A DNA stretch of 40,029 bases from Deltaproteobacteria bacterium. GTDB taxonomy: Bacteria; Desulfobacterota; Desulfobacteria; Desulfobacterales; G020354645. How positions within the stretch are numbered: the stretch's first letter is position 1; each line of letters starts with the position of its first letter. The position numbers and the translations under genes were made by a program. Shown piece by piece: positions 25,761-34,326 of this stretch. The stretch spans positions 5,075,922-5,115,950 of the forward strand of contig CP070652.1 of assembly GCA_020354645.1 (NCBI GenBank), in the 5' to 3' direction. Under the pieces are notes generated by a model. It was given only the letters and a program-made list of their open reading frames with translations, did not search any database and had not been told where the DNA came from.

Positions 25761-25797
25761 GTTAGCCCGTTGAGCCCGTTGGTCCGTTAGCCGGTTA
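25761..25797 (+). repeat. Short tandem repeat (gtt-N-gccc)
   Basis: Four degenerate 8-9-bp units in a row: gttagccc, gttgagccc, gttggtcc, gttagcc. It lies between the convergent MFS and dehydratase genes. No terminator was seen in that gap. Confidence 0.45.
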
Positions 25798-25830
25798 TAA
25801 TTCGGAAAAAGGGCTATTCCCGGATGGAAA

Positions 25831-27285
25831 TCAATTAATATTCAGCAGTTGCTTTACTTTTTGGATTTTGCCATCCAGATCCGCCTGCCGGCTGATCATA
25901 ATGCGCTGGGCCATGGGAGAACCGGCGCCGTGCATGGATTCAATCAAATAGGCAACCGAGCCGGCACCGGCTACCAGGTTCTCAATCAATCGCAGCACTT
26001 TAAAACGATCGACGACTTCCACGCCCTCGGTGGTGGCGAGATATTTTTTGATATAGGGAGCGGTCACGGGATCTTCCAGGTCTTTGGCCGACGGCAGGGT
26101 ACCGAGCAGACCGCCGGCAACATCCGTGGCAAGCCTGGCGATTTCATACGGAAAACGGGTCACATTCAACTTGCAGACGTTTGCCAAAAGCATGTCAACT
26201 TCATAATTGCCGGCGGGTGTCCGATATCCCATCGAAGAACAGGCAATGCCGCAAGAAAAAAGGGTCTCGTTGAGATGGATCATCTCCACTATTTTGTCCC
26301 TGACGTGGGAGGCCCTATCAATCCCATGCATTCTGGCAATCAAAGCCACCGCGCCAATCAGCACATCCCCCACACCGGCCTTGCAGCCGCCATAGCTCTG
26401 CCGATGATAGGCCGCAAACCGTTCCACAAGTTTTCCGGAGTATTTTACTTCTCCATTCAAAAAGATGCGTTCCTTGGGAACAAACACATCATCGAATACC
26501 GTCATAACTTCCTGACCGCCATAGATAGGGTTGCCGACATCCAGCTTGAGTTCTTCCAGTTTACGGGTGTCGCTGGCCTGCCGTCCGTAAATATAACGAA
26601 TCCCTCTGGCATTGGTGGGAACCCCGAAACAGATGGTCCAGTCTTCTTCACCGGGTCTCATATTCAGGGTGGGCATGACGATGATCTCGTGTGAATTCAG
26701 CATGCCGGTTTGATGCAGTTTTGCCCCACGGACGACCACGCCGTCATTCTTTTTTTCCACCACCCGAAGATACAGATCCGGATCAGCCTGCTCTCCGGGA
26801 CGCTTGCTGCGGTCACCTTTGGGATCGGTCATGGCACCATCCACAACCAGGTCATCAACCTGAATTTTGCACCAATAATCCCTGAAGCGCTGATGGTAAT
26901 GGGTGCCGTATTCCTGATCGACGTCATAGGTTGTGCTGAACACCGCGTTGGCGGCATCCAATCCCACACAACGTTGGAAACAACAGCCCGTAAGATTGCC
27001 GCAATAGCGCTGCATCAGTACTTTTTTAACCAGATCTTCGGTGCTCTGATGCAAATGCGCAAACCGGTTGACCTCAGCTTCACAAACGGATGACCGGGTT
27101 CGAAAAAGGCCTCGGATTTCTTCATTGTCCGAGTGGGCACCATCGAAGGTGGCAGCCACAGCCTTCATCGAAGGATTCACCAGAGGATTTTCCGGAAGGT
27201 TGTCCGATTTTTTGCCCATGACATGGGCCTCAAGTTTTAACGATTTAACGGAATCTTTATATTCATCGCCTGTTTTCAGTGTCAT
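25831..27285 (-). CDS. abfD: 4-hydroxybutyryl-CoA dehydratase / vinylacetyl-CoA isomerase
   Basis: 484 aa, about the length of the clostridial enzyme. The iron-sulfur ligands are all in place: C102 and C106 in TGCCFQRCVG, H294 and C301 in AAYHRQSYGGC, followed by K302. The surroundings NRFAHLHQSTEDL, DGAMTDPKGDRS, HQTGMLNSHE and ESMHGAGSPMAQRIM are highly similar to AbfD as remembered. It is a flavin plus [4Fe-4S] radical-type enzyme, turning 4-hydroxybutyryl-CoA into crotonyl-CoA, which is oxygen sensitive. It is used in aminobutyrate/succinate fermentation and some CO2-fixation cycles. AAGG lies about 8 nt before the ATG. No partner genes flank it. Confidence 0.93.
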   Translation of the reverse strand: MTLKTGDEYKDSVKSLKLEAHVMGKKSDNLPENPLVNPSMKAVAATFDGAHSDNEEIRGLFRTRSSVCEAEVNRFAHLHQSTEDLVKKVLMQRYCGNLTGCCFQRCVGLDAANAVFSTTYDVDQEYGTHYHQRFRDYWCKIQVDDLVVDGAMTDPKGDRSKRPGEQADPDLYLRVVEKKNDGVVVRGAKLHQTGMLNSHEIIVMPTLNMRPGEEDWTICFGVPTNARGIRYIYGRQASDTRKLEELKLDVGNPIYGGQEVMTVFDDVFVPKERIFLNGEVKYSGKLVERFAAYHRQSYGGCKAGVGDVLIGAVALIARMHGIDRASHVRDKIVEMIHLNETLFSCGIACSSMGYRTPAGNYEVDMLLANVCKLNVTRFPYEIARLATDVAGGLLGTLPSAKDLEDPVTAPYIKKYLATTEGVEVVDRFKVLRLIENLVAGAGSVAYLIESMHGAGSPMAQRIMISRQADLDGKIQKVKQLLNIN

Positions 27286-27317
27286 TTGTTGACCTTTCTA
27301 TTTTAAATTTTATTTCA

Positions 27318-27534
27318 GACAGGATTTACAGGATTGTTTGGATATTTTTTTATTCTCACCGCCCGGAAGGCGCTGAGAATATCCAATCGCCTTCGGCGAG
27401 GCAAATATTATTGCCTAGACCGATAAACCCAACCAAGGTAACATCATTTGCACTGAAAGCGGATTAATTGTCCAGCCTTTCATCCGGAAAGGTTGGATTG
27501 AAAAAATTATCTCTTAAATCCTGTTGATCCTGTC
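27318..27534. repeat. GACAGGAT-bounded MITE-like element
   Basis: 217 bp. Left end gacaggatttacaggatt (27318-27335), right end aatcctgttgatcctgtc (27517-27534): inverted copies at 16 of 18 positions. Inside are three hairpins: attctcaccgcc/ggcgctgagaat (27352-27380, one mismatch), tcgcc-ttc-ggcga (27387-27399), and ccagcctttc/gaaaggttgg (27472-27496, one wobble). No coding frame. It sits just upstream of the dehydratase gene, where it could influence transcription. Confidence 0.65.
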
Positions 27535-27590
27535 AAAAATAAGAAAAATTTAACTGCAAACCAAATGTTGCGCTTAGTGATATAAACCGG

Positions 27591-27914
27591 TTATGGACCC
27601 TTGGGCATGATATGTGTCAGCAAACGGCTTTGGTGGCTTTTGTCCATATCATCCAGGGCAAACGAAAGCGCCAACTCCAGTAGGGCCGATTTATTTTCAA
27701 TCGCAGCCCCCTCGAGTTTCAACTCATGAAATTTGCGATTAAATCGGTCCAGAATATCAACTGACAAATAAAAACCGGCTTTGCGCTTGGTATCTGCGGC
27801 AATTTGTTTTGATTCTACCCCGCCGGATTTGGCTTCAGGCCCGATGGCGACATTAACAGGATCAAAAGGTCTTTCTTCAAAAAAATCCGTTGTATTGTTT
27901 TCATTTTTTGCCAT
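27591..27914 (-). CDS. Small ParA partner, predicted ribbon-helix-helix-type protein
   Basis: 107 aa from the ATG at 27912-27914; an alternative TTG start at 27923 abuts the GGAGG site and is less likely. It overlaps the end of parA by 14 nt. The N-terminal half is polar and probably disordered; the C-terminal half has KAGFYLSVDILDRFNRKFHE followed by an amphipathic helix, which is the strand-helix-helix pattern of ribbon-helix-helix DNA-binding proteins. It fits the role of a ParG/omega-like centromere-binding partner, which is inference. No ParB-type HTH protein is present. Confidence 0.65.
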   Translation of the reverse strand: MAKNENNTTDFFEERPFDPVNVAIGPEAKSGGVESKQIAADTKRKAGFYLSVDILDRFNRKFHELKLEGAAIENKSALLELALSFALDDMDKSHQSRLLTHIMPKGP

Positions 27915-28671
27915 CGTTATCAATCCTCCATATTAGTTTATTATAATCTTCGGCACTCACCGCACTGGCCCGATACTCAAAAATTGTTTTCCCACGCGCC
28001 GGTGCTTCGGACAAGCGCACGTTATAGTGGATGGGGTCACAGATCTGTTTGCGGAAAAGCCGCCGGAGCTGCCGCAAGATTTCAAAACTGTGATTTGTTC
28101 TCTGATCGAACATGGTGGGCAAAATGTATTTAAGCTGAAGACCGAGGTTTAATCTCTGAGCCGACATTAAATAGCCAAAAAACGTTTTCAAACCCTCCAG
28201 GGAAGGTCCCTGCAAAGCCACCGGGCAAAGGACCTCGTTGGCCGCCATCAGGATATTAACACTCAACACATCCCAGCCCGGCGCACAGTCAAATATCAGA
28301 TAATCCAGGCTGCTGCCCTTCGGTACAAGGGTTTTGGCCAAGGCGGTTTGTCTTTCCAGTCTGGGTTTTTCACCCAGCCAGTGTTTCAACTCCACCAGCT
28401 TGATCCCGCCGGCAAGCAACCAAAAATTGTTCCGACAAGGATACAGGGTATCTTTTTTGTAAAGCGCTTTGCCCGTTTCATCCTTACCAATCACAAATTC
28501 GTACAACCCATAATCGGGATTTACACCCAAAAATTTAGCCGCCTGCCCCTGGGTATCACAATCCACCAGCAAGACCTTGCGTCCCAGTTTGGCCAACCCA
28601 TGGGCTAAATTTACAGCGGTGGTGGTTTTGCCCACTCCGCCTTTGGCCATTGCAACCGCTATTTTTCTCAT
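27901..28671 (-). CDS. parA: ParA-family ATPase
   Basis: 256 aa. Deviant Walker A at 10-17 (KGGVGKTT) with both lysines (10 and 15), followed by VLLVDCDTQGQAAKFLG (A'), and the Walker B-like YLIFDCAPGWD. The length is that of ParA/Soj without an N-terminal HTH, as in plasmid type Ib systems. It is cotranscribed with a small overlapping partner gene, and its promoter has paired repeats suited to autoregulation. No plasmid replication gene is visible, so it may be an orphan chromosomal positioning or an integrated plasmid system. Confidence 0.9.
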   Translation of the reverse strand: MRKIAVAMAKGGVGKTTTAVNLAHGLAKLGRKVLLVDCDTQGQAAKFLGVNPDYGLYEFVIGKDETGKALYKKDTLYPCRNNFWLLAGGIKLVELKHWLGEKPRLERQTALAKTLVPKGSSLDYLIFDCAPGWDVLSVNILMAANEVLCPVALQGPSLEGLKTFFGYLMSAQRLNLGLQLKYILPTMFDQRTNHSFEILRQLRRLFRKQICDPIHYNVRLSEAPARGKTIFEYRASAVSAEDYNKLIWRIDNDGKK

Positions 28672-28690
28672 TGATCCAACCTTCCCTTTC

Positions 28691-28747
28691 TACTATTCTC
28701 GAATTCTACTTTTCGCCTTTTATACTATTCTTCTACAGAAGAGTCAA
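28691..28747 (-). promoter_or_regulatory. parA promoter with paired repeats
   Basis: On the minus strand TTGACT (rc of 28742-28747), 17-bp spacer, TATAAA (rc of 28719-28724): an excellent sigma-70 promoter. The nonamer AGAATAGTA occurs twice in direct orientation (rc of 28723-28731 and of 28691-28699), 32 bp apart, three helical turns. The upstream copy overlaps the -10 end. The spacer contains ttctgtagaa. This fits self-repression by the par proteins. Confidence 0.55.
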
Positions 28748-28911
28748 GTATTTTCATCAATATCCAAGTCAAAAAAAAAATTATGTCTCAATATATTGAT
28801 ATTATTATGAAACGGGAATATCGAAGGACTCGTAATTACAGAGACCCGGCCGGGTACACGGAAGCTATGTTATCTGGATCGGTCTGTTAAACTTGACATC
28901 CAATTTCCGTT

Positions 28912-29120
28912 GACATAATTAATTCGAAGTTGAATTCTCTGCTGGACGACTACCCGCACTTACAAACGACATGCGTGTTTGGAAAAGCTCTGGTGCTGCG
29001 GGAGATGAACCTGACCGACTGCCGGCGTTTGCACATCTTCAATTCACTCTTTTTCACCTCAAACTTAAAGAGGAGGCCGTGAGGGAGAAACTCCTCAAAA
29101 TGGTTGCATTTGTCTACTGA
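28912..29120 (+). pseudogene. Decayed ORF of unknown family
   Basis: The frame from 28912 reads SLLDDYPHLQTTCVFGKAL and NLTDCRRLHIFNSLFF before stopping at 29080-29082. The adjacent frame reads EEAVREKLLKMVAFVY, and a one-base slip near 29068-29072 would join the two. No start codon or family is recognised; a transposase remnant is possible. It is the only content noticed in the 706-bp gap 28672-29377 apart from the par promoter and a short atagaa-aa-ttctat palindrome (29308-29321). Confidence 0.3.
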
Positions 29121-29377
29121 CAGCTTTTGCTCAAGTGGTTAGGAGGGAAAAATCAGCTCAATAAAGCCAAACCCTTTGAGATTTGGAAGCGATGAACTGC
29201 GGGTTTTAAGTATTTTATTTCAACCGTCATTCTAAAAAATTCGCGCGTTAGCACCTCTTCTATTAATTGGTTTTAGTATTCGGAGTTCCCTGAAGCGCTT
29301 AGGCCTTATAGAAAATTCTATGAATTAATCGTGTTAGTTAGCAAATTATCATTCCATATTAATGGAGGGAAAATAGA

Positions 29378-30085
29378 ATGAAAATTTTGTTTAAAGCAGC
29401 GCTCATTTTCCTCTTGATAACCTCTCTCGCCCACGCGAGGGTCAAATTTATCCCCTTAAAAAACATGCCTGCCATGGCAGATTTCGTCATTGTGGGGACG
29501 GTTTTTGAGTCAACCTCGCGCTGGGACAGTCGAGGGGTAATGATTTATACCGATTACACAATACAGGTGGAAGAGAATATTTTGGGTGATTCACCTCCCG
29601 TAGTGGTGATGAGCTTTGCCGGGGGAACTGTTGGAGAGCAAACGATCATAGTTACCGACACACCCGTCTTGGAAAAGGGGAAAAGGTATATACTCTTCAG
29701 CTATGAGCAGGGTAAGTATTCGGTGCCGGTAGTCGGACATGAGCAGGGAGTTTTTCGGGTAGTCTATGACAGCGTTAGCAGAATGGATTTTGTGGTGGAT
29801 TATAACTGGTATCAGCTTGAAATCACTGATGAAAAGGAAATAATCAGAGGCCCGCTCACCGAGCAGGATTCCGATGGAGCTTTGACGGTACGTAAAGTTG
29901 AAACCCCGAAAAAGCGAATTGTTTCACCGAGGCCGGTCATTCGCGATAATTCAGGGCAGGAAATACCTCAAGATAGCTCGGTTTTCGCAAAACCAAAGCC
30001 GCGAGTCCGCGGTATTCCAATAACAAAATCGGAGTTTGTTGATTTTATTAGAATGCGCATACATGACACGGAGCCTACAAGATGA
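29378..30085 (+). CDS. Exported protein of unknown function, protease partner
   Basis: 235 aa with a signal peptide (MKILFKAALIFLLITSLAHA, cut near 20-21) and ggaggg upstream. Mature part: ADFVIVGTVFESTSRWDSRG, IYTDYTIQVEENILGD, VVVMSFAGGTVGEQ, EKGKRYILFSYEQGKYSVPV, a beta-rich module of a type I remember as accompanying secreted matrixin-like proteases. The C-terminal third is Pro/Lys/Arg-rich (ETPKKRIVSPRPVIRDNSGQ). Its last bases (ATGA) overlap the metalloprotease start, so the two are tightly coupled. It may be a chaperone, inhibitor or substrate; this is inference. Confidence 0.75.
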   Translation: MKILFKAALIFLLITSLAHARVKFIPLKNMPAMADFVIVGTVFESTSRWDSRGVMIYTDYTIQVEENILGDSPPVVVMSFAGGTVGEQTIIVTDTPVLEKGKRYILFSYEQGKYSVPVVGHEQGVFRVVYDSVSRMDFVVDYNWYQLEITDEKEIIRGPLTEQDSDGALTVRKVETPKKRIVSPRPVIRDNSGQEIPQDSSVFAKPKPRVRGIPITKSEFVDFIRMRIHDTEPTR

Positions 30086-33000
30086 AAAAAATAATTCTCC
30101 TTATTGGAACAATCATTTTTGCATCTTTCCTAAACCTTGCATATGGCCAGATGGCAGATTGGGTTAACAATCAGGGTTGTTACTGCGGGGGGTATCTCAC
30201 AGTTCCCGTCACATATTTATCACGAGGCGACGGCACACTTGATGAACGGACGGCTTCCAGAGATCAGATGGACTACTGGAATCTTTACGCCACTATCTAT
30301 AGTCCCATCAGAACATCGGGGTATGGGGCGCCCGGAAATGGTTCAAACGAAGTAAACACGTTTATCACCAATGCTGCGGCACAGAGTATATATGGTTATA
30401 CGATGAACCCTTCACTCTATGGTGTGGCGATCATCCAGCCACAAGCGAGTTTTGGAACCTTCAATGAGTGCAAAGATTTTGATTCCTTTGGTTGCGATGC
30501 TTTTACCGAAACAGATGTGCTCATCAATGGGGAGTTTGTGGACGATTGGACAACGGATCCCAACGACTACGATAATGCTCTAGTGCAAACCACAGCACTA
30601 CACGAAATTGGCCATACCTGGGGAGCTCACCATGTGTTTACACTCCCGGCCTTTGGTGATTCCTATTCCACGATGAATTATATTAATGACGATTCCGGAC
30701 GATTTGTAACCAGAATGGACGCTAATACAATCCGAGCCCATTATCCGGAGGCGGCTCAGTCAGGAATTGACGTGGGGATATTCCCCTTTATATTCGGTAA
30801 TGCCACCTATGCGGAAACCTATACGTCGGTATCACCCCCCTTGGTCCAAGAGGGCGCTTCGATCAACATCTCAAATTTTCTCATACAAAATATTGGAACC
30901 TTGGCTGCAGCCAACACCGTGATCACCTTTTACCTTTCCAGCGACACCGTAATCGAGCCAACCGATTACCCGATAGGAACAGCCACCTATGATTCACTTC
31001 CGCTAGATGCTGACTATGATCTCGATGCCACTCTGATAATTCCAGCTGGTATTCCTGTTGGAACATATTACATTGGAGCCATAGTTACCGTAGATGGAGC
31101 CGAAGATCCGATAGGAATCAACAATAGATTTATCATCGGCCGCCCCTCTCGCACGCTCATTAACCTTAATATCTGTGATACTTACGCTGTTGATGACCTT
31201 GTTCCCTTTAACTTTGAGGACATCAGCGCCAGCGGAACCAGCCTGAATCTCGGTGACGATGCCTATGCTCCCGTAAATATCCCATTCACCTTCTCTTTTT
31301 ATGGCCAGGATTACGCTGCGGTGCGTGTCGACTCCAACGGTACGATCCACTTTGCTGTAAATGATTACAAAACCTATAATAATGAATGCATTCCCGGCAC
31401 AGCCGGCGATGGCATCGACACCTACATCGCACCTTTCTGGGACGATCTCAATCCTTCAGCCGGTGGAGCAGTCTATTATGCGGTCAGGGGAACCGCGCCC
31501 AACCGCAGGCTGATCGTTCAGTGGCACCAGGTTCCTGTTTGGCCTGATGTCGGGGCAGCCACTTTCCAGGCCATTCTCTATGAGGGGAGCAACAACATTC
31601 TCTTTCAGTACCAGGACGTTGACTTTGGTAATCTTGGCTATGACAACGGCGCTTCAGCCACCGTGGGTCTGCAACTGGCTACTAATTGCAGCACCCAGTA
31701 CTCATGCAACAGCGCTTCTCTGAGCGATGGACTTGCCATACTGTTCACATTGCCAACACCATCACCGCCAGGAGCCACTACCGGTTCAGCAAGTTCGATC
31801 GGTTCGACGACGGCCACCCTGAACGGCATGGTCAATCCGAATGGCTCTCCCACCGATTATTATTTTGAATACGGTTTGACGCCGAGCTATGGTTCAACGA
31901 CATCGGTGAATAGTGCTGGATCCGGCACTGCTGATGTTCCGGTAAGTGCGGGAATTGGCGGTCTTGATCCCGAGAGTACTTATCATTTTCGGATTGTGGC
32001 CACCAACAGCTATGGAACCACCCTGGGCGCGGACATGCTTTTTGCCACCCTCCCGGCATCCACCCCTTATGACTTGACCGTGAACATCGTAGGTTCAGGC
32101 ACGGTGACGCTCAATCCGCCCGGTGGAACTTACGATGCCGGTACGGTGGTGACCTTGACTGCCACAGCTGATCCCGGCTGGGGTTTCAGTGGCTGGAGCG
32201 GTGATTTGACCGGCTCGGACAATCCTGCCACTATCACCATGGACGCCGATAAAAATATCACGGCCACCTTTGTCGAGGGACAGGTTGCCTTGACCGTCGA
32301 TACGGTCGGACAAGGCACGGTTTCGCTCGATCCGCCCGGTGGTGTCTATGATGCGGGCACACATGTAACCTTGACCGCCACAGCCGATACACTCTGGGAG
32401 TTCAGCCACTGGAGCGGTGATCTGATCGGCTCCGATAATCCCGACACCATCACTATGGACGCCGACAAGAACATCATGGCCACCTTTATAGATGAAACTC
32501 TCCCTGATTACGTTTACCTTTGGGAGGATTTTGAAGGCGAGTTTGTCGACGCCCCCAACTATGGCAGCATACCTTCCGGATGGTTGCCGGGAGGTCCTTA
32601 TGAAGTTGTTGCGTTCTCAAAAGGTTCGCAGGCACATCATGGGGCATGGAGTTTACAGACAAACGTGACCTATCATGAAACTCTATATTCCTACATCACT
32701 CGAACATTTTCAGTAGAACCGGGTACTGAGGTAGTGAACTTGCGCCTCAAAGTCAGGGCTTCGACCGACGGCAGGGCTTCAGCGGTGCTTCGTGCAGGGG
32801 ATTGGAGCACAACTAGATTTTGGTACCGCACGACGCCAACTGATTGGCAAACACTGACGCTGGAAAATGTTCCGGTCCCGCCCGATGGACAGCTTGTCGT
32901 TAGGCTCGATGTTGGGCATGATGAAGGACCGGGATCCACTGATTTTGATATCGATTGTTTGAGCGCTAACGTACCTCTCGGAGGCCTTCCACCCACCCAA

Positions 33001-33972
33001 TACAACCTGACCGTCAATACAGTAGGACAAGGCGGTGTGACGCTCGATCCGCCCGGTGGTATTTACGATGCCGGCACGGTGGTGACCTTGACGGCTGCAG
33101 GGGTGACGCCAGACTGGGTGTTCTGCGGTTGGAGTGGTTCTCTGAGCGGTGTGGATAACCCGGCGACCATCACCCTGAATGCCAACAAAAGTGTCACGGC
33201 CGCCTTTATTGAGGTCGTACCAGGAGATCCCGGCTCAACGATTACAAGTCTGATTGCCGTCGATCCTGACGCCATACCCGACACTGCCGGGAAACCCGTG
33301 GATTTTCCCTATGGCATGATGGAAATGGAGGTTGAAGTCGCAAACGCCGGTGATGATGCCGTTATCATAATTACCCTGCCAAATCCGGCCCCGGCCGACT
33401 ACGAATGGTACAAGTACACTGTAACTGACGGCTGGCTTCCCTTCGGCCGCAACCAGATATCCGGTGGTTCAGGGGAAGGCGCTGAATTCAGTGCTGACAG
33501 AACCCAGGTCACGCTTTACATTACCGACAACGGCGTCTATGATGACGATCCAACTGATAGGAATGTAAGAGATCCCTCCGGGCTTGCGCTTGCACCTGCA
33601 CCACCAATCGGCGGCGGTGATGGCGGTGGGAGCGGCTGTTTTATCGCCACGGCCGCTTTCGGTTCACCCATGGAATCGCAGGTCATGTTGCTGCGCGAAT
33701 TCCGCGACCGCTTCTTACTTACCAATTGCACGGGAAAAGCATTTGTGGACCTTTACTATACCTTCTCTCCGCCTGTGGCCGACATGATTACCAAGCACAA
33801 CACGGTTCGCATAGCTGTGCGCTGCAGCCTACTGCCGTTGGTTGGACTGAGCTGGTTGGCGCTGAAACTTGGTTTTTCAGTAACTATAATGCTTGTCCTC
33901 CTCTTATTTGGTCTCTTGTGCACGGGCGCTGTATTTGCGCTGAAGCGAATGCGATTGAACCGAAAGAAATAG
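30082..33972 (+). CDS. Large secreted zinc metalloprotease with InlB-type repeats and CFI-box C-terminus
   Basis: 1296 aa. Signal peptide (~1-22). Metzincin-type zinc site HEIGHTWGAHH at 174-184 (H174, H178, H184, catalytic E175), with a Met in STMNY downstream as candidate Met-turn. Then a CARDB-like stretch (~230-350), a NIDO-like domain (~380-540), an FN3-like domain (~555-655), InlB-B-type repeats at ~663-730 and ~735-805, a jelly-roll-like insert (~810-965), a third repeat (~974-1045), a choice-of-anchor U-like domain (~1052-1170) and a Gly-rich linker. The CFI-box Cys1186 (SGCFIATAAFGS) is followed by a ~110-residue tail shared with the protein at 21189-21977. Confidence 0.88.
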   Translation: MKKIILLIGTIIFASFLNLAYGQMADWVNNQGCYCGGYLTVPVTYLSRGDGTLDERTASRDQMDYWNLYATIYSPIRTSGYGAPGNGSNEVNTFITNAAAQSIYGYTMNPSLYGVAIIQPQASFGTFNECKDFDSFGCDAFTETDVLINGEFVDDWTTDPNDYDNALVQTTALHEIGHTWGAHHVFTLPAFGDSYSTMNYINDDSGRFVTRMDANTIRAHYPEAAQSGIDVGIFPFIFGNATYAETYTSVSPPLVQEGASINISNFLIQNIGTLAAANTVITFYLSSDTVIEPTDYPIGTATYDSLPLDADYDLDATLIIPAGIPVGTYYIGAIVTVDGAEDPIGINNRFIIGRPSRTLINLNICDTYAVDDLVPFNFEDISASGTSLNLGDDAYAPVNIPFTFSFYGQDYAAVRVDSNGTIHFAVNDYKTYNNECIPGTAGDGIDTYIAPFWDDLNPSAGGAVYYAVRGTAPNRRLIVQWHQVPVWPDVGAATFQAILYEGSNNILFQYQDVDFGNLGYDNGASATVGLQLATNCSTQYSCNSASLSDGLAILFTLPTPSPPGATTGSASSIGSTTATLNGMVNPNGSPTDYYFEYGLTPSYGSTTSVNSAGSGTADVPVSAGIGGLDPESTYHFRIVATNSYGTTLGADMLFATLPASTPYDLTVNIVGSGTVTLNPPGGTYDAGTVVTLTATADPGWGFSGWSGDLTGSDNPATITMDADKNITATFVEGQVALTVDTVGQGTVSLDPPGGVYDAGTHVTLTATADTLWEFSHWSGDLIGSDNPDTITMDADKNIMATFIDETLPDYVYLWEDFEGEFVDAPNYGSIPSGWLPGGPYEVVAFSKGSQAHHGAWSLQTNVTYHETLYSYITRTFSVEPGTEVVNLRLKVRASTDGRASAVLRAGDWSTTRFWYRTTPTDWQTLTLENVPVPPDGQLVVRLDVGHDEGPGSTDFDIDCLSANVPLGGLPPTQYNLTVNTVGQGGVTLDPPGGIYDAGTVVTLTAAGVTPDWVFCGWSGSLSGVDNPATITLNANKSVTAAFIEVVPGDPGSTITSLIAVDPDAIPDTAGKPVDFPYGMMEMEVEVANAGDDAVIIITLPNPAPADYEWYKYTVTDGWLPFGRNQISGGSGEGAEFSADRTQVTLYITDNGVYDDDPTDRNVRDPSGLALAPAPPIGGGDGGGSGCFIATAAFGSPMESQVMLLREFRDRFLLTNCTGKAFVDLYYTFSPPVADMITKHNTVRIAVRCSLLPLVGLSWLALKLGFSVTIMLVLLLFGLLCTGAVFALKRMRLNRKK

Positions 33973-33997
33973 GGCAACCTCATAACATATGAGTTGG

Positions 33998-34035
33998 AAA
34001 GGGCGGAAAGTAATTTCCGCCCTTTCTTTATGTAT
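33998..34035 (+). terminator. Rho-independent terminator after the metalloprotease gene
   Basis: Perfect 12-bp stem aaagggcggaaa (33998-34009) and tttccgcccttt (34014-34025), loop gtaa, followed by ctttatgtatattttt, a somewhat interrupted T-rich tail. Confidence 0.75.
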
Positions 34036-34077
34036 ATTTTTAATAGGGAATAAAATATTTTGTTTTAGTAATCCATA

Positions 34078-34106
34078 TTGAACTTCAGTTGATAATCAAC
34101 TATAAT
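34078..34106 (+). promoter_or_regulatory. Strong sigma-70 promoter with a palindrome in its spacer
   Basis: ttgaac (34078-34083), 17-bp spacer, perfect tataat (34101-34106). The palindrome agttga-taa-tcaact (34087-34101) fills the spacer up to the -10. Predicted start near 34113, leaving a ~214-nt leader before the hybrid kinase, in which no gene or clear structure was recognised. Confidence 0.5.
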
Positions 34107-34326
34107 ATCTTTGTTTTATATATGTGGCAAATGCCCGTCAATATTAGAGCTTCTCGAATCCCTATCAACAAACTAATTATTCCGTAAAAAGGAGTGGAAA
34201 ACTTACTAAATAAAATCCAATTCTTTTTAGCGAGCATAAACTTCAGATACGACGCTCACACTCCTATATTAGCCAATCTTAAAGAGATAGATCGCTTTGA
34301 AACCTTTAACAAGGGATTATTTTCTA

